NCBI GenBank assembly: GCA_016192205.1
Contig: JACPUP010000038.1
Coordinates: forward strand, 1-7,779
Direction of reading: 5' to 3'
DNA: 7,779 nt
DNA from: Candidatus Kerfeldbacteria bacterium
GTDB lineage: Bacteria > Patescibacteriota > Patescibacteriia > SBBC01 > JACPUP01
Shown: piece by piece, positions 2,990 through 7,779 of the stretch
Position numbering within the stretch: position 1 is the stretch's first letter
How the letters are laid out: each line of letters begins with the position of its first letter
Made by a program: the position numbers and the translations under genes
Notes under the pieces: generated by a model
What the model saw: the letters and a program-made list of their open reading frames with translations, nothing else
Databases searched by the model: none
What the model was told of the DNA's origin: nothing

Positions 2990-5902
2990 ATGTCTCAACC
3001 CACCGCCTACGATCCGAGATCCGTCGAACACGACCTCTACCGCCGCTGGGAGTCGTCGGGGTTTTTCAATCCTGACACGCTCCTGGGAAAACGCGCCAAG
3101 GCATTCTCCATCGCCATGCCGCCGCCGAATGTCACCGGCGACCTGCACATCGGCCACGCGCTCACCATCGCCCTGGAGGATCTCATGATCCGCCACGCGC
3201 GGATGAACGGCCAGGCCGCGCTGTGGGTGCCGGGGACCGACCACGCCGGCATTGCCACGCAGATCAAAGTCGAGCGCATGCTCGAGGAAACCGGCACGTC
3301 GCGCCACGAGATTGGCCGCGAGGTGTTTCTGAAGCACGTCTGGCAGTGGAAAGAGCGCTACGGCGACACCATCACCAAGCAGATTCGGGCCATGGGCGCG
3401 TCCTGCGACTGGTCGCGCGAGCGGTTCACGATGGACGAGGGGCTGACGGAAGCCGTCCAAGCCGCGTTCGTCAAACTCTACGACGACGGTCTCATCTACC
3501 GCGCCAAACGGCTCATCAACTGGTGCCCAAACGACCAAACCGCGCTCTCGGACCTCGAAGTCCGGCACGAGGAGCGCGCCGGCTCGCTCTGGTATATAAA
3601 CTACCGCGTGAAGAAATCGAGTCACTCCATCACCGTGGCGACGACGCGGCCGGAAACGCTGCTCGGCGATACGGCCGTGGCGGTCAACCCGAAGGATACG
3701 CGGTACAAAGCCCTGGTGGGCAAGCGGGTGATTGTTCCGATTGTCGACCGCGAGGTGCCAATCGTGGCGGACGCGCGCGTGGAAATGGACTTTGGCACGG
3801 GCGCGGTGAAGGTCACGCCGGCCCACGACCTGTTGGATGCCGAAATCGCTAAGACCCACGGACTGCACGCCATCCGCGTTATCGGCCCAGACGGCACCAT
3901 GACCGAGAAAGCCGGCCGCGACCTGGCTGGCCTGCCGGTGCACGAGGCGCGCGTGCTCATCGTCGAGGCGTTGGACCGCGACGGCTTACTTGAAAAGACC
4001 GAAGACTACCGCTCCAACGTGGCCGTCTGTGACCGGTGCAGCACCCACATCGAACCCCAGGAGTCTGACCAGTGGTTTGTGAATATGGCGCCGCTCGCCA
4101 AGCCCGCGAGCGCGGCGGTGCGCTCTGGAAAAATCCGCATTGTGCCGAAGCGCTTCGAGAAAGTCTACTTCCACTGGCTCGAGAACATCCAGGACTGGTG
4201 CGTCTCGCGGCAGCTGTGGTGGGGCCACCGGATTCCGGTGTGGTACTGCGGCGGGCCGAAGGTGAAGCGTATGGGATTTTCCGCGAGTGTTGCACCCCGG
4301 CTTAAACACGGGAAAGTGACCACGTGGCGCATCCGTGATCACCACTTCAATGTGGGGGATACCGTCACATTCATCCACAGCGGCACCGGAAAATTCACCG
4401 GACAGGGAACCATCACTGACATTGACCGAACGGCCGTCCGCCAGCTTCCTCTCACCGATCCAACACATCATCAAGGACGATGGACGCTCGCACACGCCAT
4501 CAGACGCATCCAATCGCACTATCCGGACCGCAAGGTCACGCCAGACACCGAAGCGTGGGTCTACCGCTACCGCTACACCGCCCCGCGAACCGCGCGCAAT
4601 GGATGCGGCGAGGTTATCGTTTCCCACACGCAACCGACCCGCTGCCCAACCTGCAGCGGAAAAACGTTCGTGCAGGACGAGGACGTGCTCGACACCTGGT
4701 TCTCGTCGGGCTTGTGGACGTTCTCCACGCTCGGCTGGCCGAACAACCAGAAGGGCCGGGTGAAGCGCGGGGACCTCAAGCGTTTCCACCCGACCAGCGT
4801 CATGGAAACCGGCTGGGACATCCTATTCTTCTGGGTGGCGCGGATGGTGATGCTCTCGCTCTACTTCACGGGCGAGGTGCCCTTCCGGACCGTGTACCTC
4901 AACGGCCTCATCCTCGATGACGAGGGCAAGAAGATGTCGAAGTCCAAGGGCACGGGCATTGACCCGTTGGTGATGACCGAGAAATACGGCACCGACGCCA
5001 TGCGACTCGCACTCGTCATTGGCCAGTCGGCCGGCCAGGACTTTAAGATGAACGAACAGAAAATCGCCGGCATGCGGAACTTCGTGAACAAACTGTGGAA
5101 CATCGGGAACTATGTGACGGGAATTGGGAATGGGGAATCTGGAATCGCGGAACGAAGCCGTTCCACCACCCACCACCCACCACCCACCACCCCGACGGAT
5201 CGCTGGATTCTCTCTCGTCTGTCAGCGGTGACGGAAGAGGCGACGGATGCCATCCAACGCTTCGACTTCTCGGCGGCCGGCCAGCGGCTCTTGGACTTCG
5301 CCTGGCATGAGTTCGCCGACTGGTATTTGGAAATCCACAAAGCCGAGCGCAACGACGCGCTCCTCCGCGAGGTGTTTGATGTGCTCCTCCGGCTGCTCCA
5401 TCCGTTCGCGCCGTTCGTGACCGAGCAGCTCTGGCAGCAACTACGCGCCCGGAGGAAGAACGAGTTTCTCATGCTGGCTGCTTGGCCCCAGCCCGGCCGA
5501 CGCTCGACCGTCGATGAGAAGCGGTTCGCGGAGTTCCGAGCAACGGTGGCGGCGCTGCGGAACTTCCGGATGCACTCCGGCCATAAGCCGCACGAAATCG
5601 GCCACGTCGTGCCAGGCAACCACACGCGGGCGTGGCTGACGCTCTACGAGCGGCTCGGCCACGTGTCGCTCCAGGGCACAGCGCGCGAAGGCAGTCGCAT
5701 TGGCCTGGGGTATGCCAGCTTCCACTTCCCGGCCGCACGGGTGAAAGCCTACGAGTCGTGGAAGAAAAAGGAGCGCCTCGGGCTCACCCAGTACCTCAAG
5801 CGGCTCGATGCCCAGCTCAAGAATACGAAGCTGCCGGACCACGTTCGGAAGCAGGTCGAGGCTAAGCGCGACGACGTGCTGCGGCGGCAGAAGGAATTGT
5901 GA
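2990..5902 (+). CDS. valS: Valyl-tRNA synthetase with inserted ASCH-like domain
   Basis: ValRS attaches valine to tRNA-Val in the cytoplasm and edits misactivated threonine. The 970-residue class I enzyme shows P-P-P-N-V-T-G-D-L-H-I-G-H (HIGH, 44-56), an editing domain with T-T-R-P-E-T-L-L-G-D-T-A (218-229) and D-F-G-T-G-A-V-K-V-T-P-A-H-D (267-280), a first Cys pair C347/C350, and Q-D-W-C-V-S-R-Q-L-W-W-G-H-R-I-P (401-416). A zinc knuckle follows (C420, C539, C552, C555), then D-V-L-D-T-W-F-S-S and K-K-M-S-K-S (KMSKS, 647-652). The anticodon-binding domain starts near T-D-R-W-I-L-S-R-L (736) and a short charged helical tail runs from about 923. Two oddities: about 115 residues separate C420 from C539, and a low-complexity heptamer-encoded stretch lies at about 711-734. 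ATG 2990 has AAGGAG 7 bases upstream, under T-box control. It is convergent with pilB. Confidence 0.97.
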   Translation: MSQPTAYDPRSVEHDLYRRWESSGFFNPDTLLGKRAKAFSIAMPPPNVTGDLHIGHALTIALEDLMIRHARMNGQAALWVPGTDHAGIATQIKVERMLEETGTSRHEIGREVFLKHVWQWKERYGDTITKQIRAMGASCDWSRERFTMDEGLTEAVQAAFVKLYDDGLIYRAKRLINWCPNDQTALSDLEVRHEERAGSLWYINYRVKKSSHSITVATTRPETLLGDTAVAVNPKDTRYKALVGKRVIVPIVDREVPIVADARVEMDFGTGAVKVTPAHDLLDAEIAKTHGLHAIRVIGPDGTMTEKAGRDLAGLPVHEARVLIVEALDRDGLLEKTEDYRSNVAVCDRCSTHIEPQESDQWFVNMAPLAKPASAAVRSGKIRIVPKRFEKVYFHWLENIQDWCVSRQLWWGHRIPVWYCGGPKVKRMGFSASVAPRLKHGKVTTWRIRDHHFNVGDTVTFIHSGTGKFTGQGTITDIDRTAVRQLPLTDPTHHQGRWTLAHAIRRIQSHYPDRKVTPDTEAWVYRYRYTAPRTARNGCGEVIVSHTQPTRCPTCSGKTFVQDEDVLDTWFSSGLWTFSTLGWPNNQKGRVKRGDLKRFHPTSVMETGWDILFFWVARMVMLSLYFTGEVPFRTVYLNGLILDDEGKKMSKSKGTGIDPLVMTEKYGTDAMRLALVIGQSAGQDFKMNEQKIAGMRNFVNKLWNIGNYVTGIGNGESGIAERSRSTTHHPPPTTPTDRWILSRLSAVTEEATDAIQRFDFSAAGQRLLDFAWHEFADWYLEIHKAERNDALLREVFDVLLRLLHPFAPFVTEQLWQQLRARRKNEFLMLAAWPQPGRRSTVDEKRFAEFRATVAALRNFRMHSGHKPHEIGHVVPGNHTRAWLTLYERLGHVSLQGTAREGSRIGLGYASFHFPAARVKAYESWKKKERLGLTQYLKRLDAQLKNTKLPDHVRKQVEAKRDDVLRRQKEL
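4259..4579 (+). other. ASCH/PUA-like domain nested in the ValRS zinc knuckle
   Basis: This segment encodes residues 424-530 of ValRS. The order of motifs follows ASCH domains: a first strand M-G-F-S-A-S, then L-K-H-G-K-V-T-T-W-R-I-R-D (the G-K-x-T-x-R loop), H-F-N-V-G-D-T-V-T-F, G-Q-G-T-I-T-D-I, a helix ending I-Q-S-H-Y-P, and a final strand W-V-Y-R-Y-R-Y. From memory E. coli YqfB has the same layout (R-K-T-I-T-I-R-D, H-F-K-T-G-D, Y-P near its end). ASCH domains bind RNA or act on modified nucleosides. By hand count 37 of 106 codons here end in A/T, against 16 of the first 100 codons of the gene, which suggests separate ancestry. The assignment rests on motif reading only. Confidence 0.68.
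5119..5190 (+). repeat. Heptamer repeats inserted in frame in valS
   Basis: Four heptamers of form (G/T)GGAAT(T/G/C) fill 5119-5146. Four perfect copies of CCACCAC fill 5163-5190. Between and overlapping them GGAACG/CGTTCC (5149-5154 with 5159-5164) makes a 6-bp hairpin with an AAGC loop. They encode a Gly/Asn/Ser then Thr/His/Pro-rich linker between the catalytic and anticodon-binding domains, where ValRS normally has a short junction. The GGAAT heptamers resemble those in the two intergenic palindromes of this window. Confidence 0.75.
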
Positions 5903-5904
5903 AC

Positions 5905-5972
5905 GGAATCATGAATAAAGAATCATGAATCGGGGGTGCTCGATTCGTCCGGTGATTCCTGATTCAATATTC
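5905..5972. repeat. Heptamer palindrome between convergent valS and pilB
   Basis: Four heptamers built on GAAT (5905-5932) are followed by inverted copies. The arms 5913-5931 and 5954-5972 match at 16 of 19 positions as an inverted repeat with a 22-base loop. It starts 2 bases after the valS stop and ends 7 bases before the pilB stop, so it is well placed to act as a two-way transcription terminator or 3'-end stabiliser. Confidence 0.7.
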
Positions 5973-5979
5973 GAGCTTC

Positions 5980-7674
5980 CTACTCCGCTACCTTGAACAC
6001 CTCTTCAACGGACGTGATCCCATCCAACGCCTTCAAGATGCCGTCCTGCACCATGGTAATCATCCCGGCTTTGACGGCCGTTTCCTGAATCTCGTGCTCG
6101 GTGGCCTGGCCGCCGAGGATGAGCTTCTCAATCTCCGGCGTGATGGTGAACACCTCGAAGATGCCGATGCGTCCCTTGTACCCAATCCGGTTGCACTGCC
6201 GGCAGCCCACGGCTTTCCAAAACGTGAGTTTCCGGTCAGACCCAGGCGCTGCGCCGGACGCAGCCGGAACGGACGCCAAGACTGATTGGACACGACCGAA
6301 CAGGTCTGGCGAGAGCTGCTCTCCCTGTTTGCAGTGCTCACACAGCTTGCGTACCAACCGCTGGCCGATAACAGCATTCAGTGCGGGCGCGAGGAGAAAG
6401 GTCTTCATCCCGAGCGCGAGGAACCGGGGGATAGCACCGGCCGCATTGTTCGTGTGGAGGGTAGACAGCACGAGGTGGCCGGTGAGCGCCGCCTGAATGG
6501 CGATGTCGCCCGCCTCGGTATCGCGGATCTCACCAACCATGATGATGTCCGGGTCTTGTCGCAGCACGGCCCGCAACCCCTTGGCAAAGGTGTAGTCCTT
6601 GCTCGCGTCCACCTGGCTCTGGTTTATGCCCTGGAGCTTGTACTCGATCGGGTCTTCGAGGGTGATGATCTTCGTGTCGGGCTGGTTGAGCTCGTTCAAG
6701 AACGCATAGAGGGTGGTGGTCTTGCCGCTGCCGGTCGGGCCGGTGGTGACGACCATTCCGTTGGGCCGGTGGATCTCCTTTTCCAGCTGCTCGAAAGCGT
6801 TCCCGCGCAAGCCCAAGTCAGCGTACTTCAAGCCCTGCGACGAGGCCATGAGCAGCCGCATGACCACGCTCTCGCCGTACGAGGTGGGGAGCGACGAGAC
6901 ACGGACGTCAATCTTATCGTTCGGCAGCAGCAGCGTGATGCGGCCGTCTTGCGGCACCGTATTGATGTTAATCTTGAGGCCGGCGAGGAGCTTGATGCGG
7001 TTGATGATCCGCGGCCAGGCCTCTTTGCGCAGTGAGGCAACGGTCTGCAACACACCATCAATGCGGTAGCGAATTTTCACGTCCTGCTCCTCGGCCTCGA
7101 TGTGGATGTCCGAGGCCGAGCCCTGAATTGCACCGGCCAGAATCATTGAAAACACTTCGGTCAGCGATGCTTGCTTCAGTTTGACCTCGAGGTCCCACAG
7201 GTTGCCAAGCTCCTGCCGATACCGCTCAATGTCCTCCTCGGTCACCTCCACGCCGGACACGGGCTTTTTTATCTTCGGGATGTGCGCGTAGAGCTTCACG
7301 GCCTGCTCGAAGCTGTGACGAGAAATGAGGTAGACCACCACGTGCGCTCGCTCACGGTGGCCGAGCTCTTCGACGAGCGCGTCGAGCCCGGGCGTATTCG
7401 GGTCGACAACGCCGATGCGCAATTCTTTGCCGGTCCGCAGGAAGACGATGGCTGTGTACTCCCGCGCCTGCGCCTCGGTGAGCAGTGTCAGCGTCTCGGC
7501 GCCGATGGGAAATCCCGTGAGATCAATGTACCCCAAGCCGGCGGCGGCGGCTTCTTCTCGCGTCAGCCGCTCCTTTTCGCGGAGCTCAATCTCCTCCATC
7601 TTCTGCTTGAACCGTTCCTGTGTGGCCTCGGGTGCGACTTGGTAGGGTTTTTGTGTTGGGCCAGCGTCGTCCAT
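5980..7674 (-). CDS. pilB: Type IV pilus / type II secretion assembly ATPase PilB (GspE/PulE family)
   Basis: This cytoplasmic hexameric ATPase drives pilus or pseudopilus extension at the inner membrane platform. The 564-residue protein has a charged, probably helical N-terminus (19-44) and an MshEN/GspE-N-like region (about 45-130). The PilB core follows, starting S-A-S-D-I-H-I-E (186-193): Walker A G-P-T-G-S-G-K-T-T (312-320), Asp box L-E-D-P-I-E-Y (339-345), Walker B D-P-D-I-I-M-V-G-E-I-R-D (374-385) with catalytic E382, and His box T-G-H-L-V-L-S-T-L-H-T-N (398-409). The zinc tetracysteine is C445/C448 and C491/C494. All key residues are present. ATG 7674 is the only credible start; there is no Shine-Dalgarno and an extended -10 lies just upstream. 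No other pilus gene is in the window. Confidence 0.97.
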   Translation of the reverse strand: MDDAGPTQKPYQVAPEATQERFKQKMEEIELREKERLTREEAAAAGLGYIDLTGFPIGAETLTLLTEAQAREYTAIVFLRTGKELRIGVVDPNTPGLDALVEELGHRERAHVVVYLISRHSFEQAVKLYAHIPKIKKPVSGVEVTEEDIERYRQELGNLWDLEVKLKQASLTEVFSMILAGAIQGSASDIHIEAEEQDVKIRYRIDGVLQTVASLRKEAWPRIINRIKLLAGLKININTVPQDGRITLLLPNDKIDVRVSSLPTSYGESVVMRLLMASSQGLKYADLGLRGNAFEQLEKEIHRPNGMVVTTGPTGSGKTTTLYAFLNELNQPDTKIITLEDPIEYKLQGINQSQVDASKDYTFAKGLRAVLRQDPDIIMVGEIRDTEAGDIAIQAALTGHLVLSTLHTNNAAGAIPRFLALGMKTFLLAPALNAVIGQRLVRKLCEHCKQGEQLSPDLFGRVQSVLASVPAASGAAPGSDRKLTFWKAVGCRQCNRIGYKGRIGIFEVFTITPEIEKLILGGQATEHEIQETAVKAGMITMVQDGILKALDGITSVEEVFKVAE

Positions 7675-7682
7675 ACCGTGTC

Positions 7683-7691
7683 AGTATAGCA
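7683..7691 (-). promoter_or_regulatory. Extended -10 promoter for pilB, possibly leaderless
   Basis: The minus strand reads TGC-TATACT, an extended -10 (TG at the right place, TATACT 5 of 6), with only 8 bases between it and ATG 7674. A start 6-8 bases downstream falls at or next to the ATG, and no Shine-Dalgarno precedes it, so translation of a leaderless mRNA is likely. No clear -35 is seen, as is common for extended -10 promoters. Confidence 0.5.
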
Positions 7692-7704
7692 CGGGAAGGG
7701 GCAT

Positions 7705-7775
7705 GAATTTGGAATCTGGAATATGGGAGACGGGGTGAACCATACCCCAAATTCGATATTCCATATTCTACATTC
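7705..7775. repeat. Heptamer palindrome upstream of pilB
   Basis: The left arm 7705-7724 and the right arm 7756-7775 are inverted repeats matching at 17 of 20 positions, each made of heptamers based on TGGAAT or its complement. The loop is 31 bases. It lies just upstream of the pilB promoter and may end transcription coming from beyond the window edge. Confidence 0.7.
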
Positions 7776-7779
7776 GATA

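Noticed and set aside
2960..2990. Intrinsic terminator as the T-box output
   Set aside because: No run of T follows any hairpin before the ATG, while the alternative hairpin covers the Shine-Dalgarno, so translational control fits better.
2894..3943. Long minus-strand open frame (349 codons) across the start of valS
   Set aside because: It is antisense to HIGH and editing motifs of a fully conserved ValRS. Its translation is rich in Arg, His, Val and Gly with no family signature, as expected for a shadow in GC-rich DNA.
4247..4609. The ValRS insert as an intein
   Set aside because: It starts at a Cys and is followed by one, but there is no terminal His-Asn next to the +1 Cys (the end reads R-N-G-C), no T-x-x-H block, and the length is below usual mini-inteins.
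3986..4789. Minus-strand open frame of 267 codons opposite the ASCH-like insert
   Set aside because: It is no more than a GC-driven shadow. The plus strand carries recognisable ValRS motifs on both sides and the ASCH motif order inside.
5119..5190. Heptamer tract in valS as a CRISPR array or as evidence of a pseudogene
   Set aside because: Units are 7 bases without spacers, and the reading frame stays open through it into a complete anticodon-binding domain.
6286..7689. Plus-strand open frames of 249 and 172 codons over pilB
   Set aside because: The minus strand encodes an intact PilB with all ATPase motifs; the plus frames show no recognisable domain.

Overview
The window (7,779 bp, GC-rich) is dense bacterial sequence. 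It holds one 5'-truncated gene and six complete ones, and no stretch over 300 bases lacks a gene. I think it comes from a Patescibacteria/CPR-like genome or a similar uncultured lineage. The reasons are a surface protein with thrombospondin-1-like repeats, a CPR-style PilB, and heptamer palindromes between and within genes. This placement is inference. TGA is a stop codon for valS and the Fur-family gene, which argues against the Gracilibacteria/SR1 code.

Left part (1-1861): the C-terminal end of a secreted, Cys-rich protein with two TSP1-like repeats, a Pro-rich linker and two copies of an unrecognised basic two-cysteine module. Next come a small ArsR-type winged-helix regulator and msrB (methionine-R-sulfoxide reductase), probably one operon. 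A convergent Fur-family regulator overlaps the 3' end of msrB by 35 bp.

Middle (1862-2765): the Fur-family gene diverges from a ZIP metal transporter gene. An imperfect 21-bp dyad sits on the likely transporter promoter, so the pair reads as a zinc (or other metal) regulon: repressor plus importer.

Right-centre (2766-5902): valS, preceded by a leader with a clear T-box. The tRNA-sensing bulge, the antisequestrator, and a competing hairpin that buries the Shine-Dalgarno are all visible, so control is probably translational. The encoded ValRS is odd in two ways. An ASCH/PUA-like domain of about 110 residues sits between the first two cysteines of its second zinc knuckle. A second in-frame insert, after the KMSKS domain, is made of heptamer repeats.

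Right (5903-7779): pilB, the type IV pilus/type II secretion assembly ATPase, on the minus strand and convergent with valS. Both of its ends are bordered by heptamer-built imperfect palindromes. Its start has an extended -10 element so close that the mRNA may be leaderless. The most unusual unit is the T-box-controlled valS encoding a ValRS with a nested ASCH-like domain.
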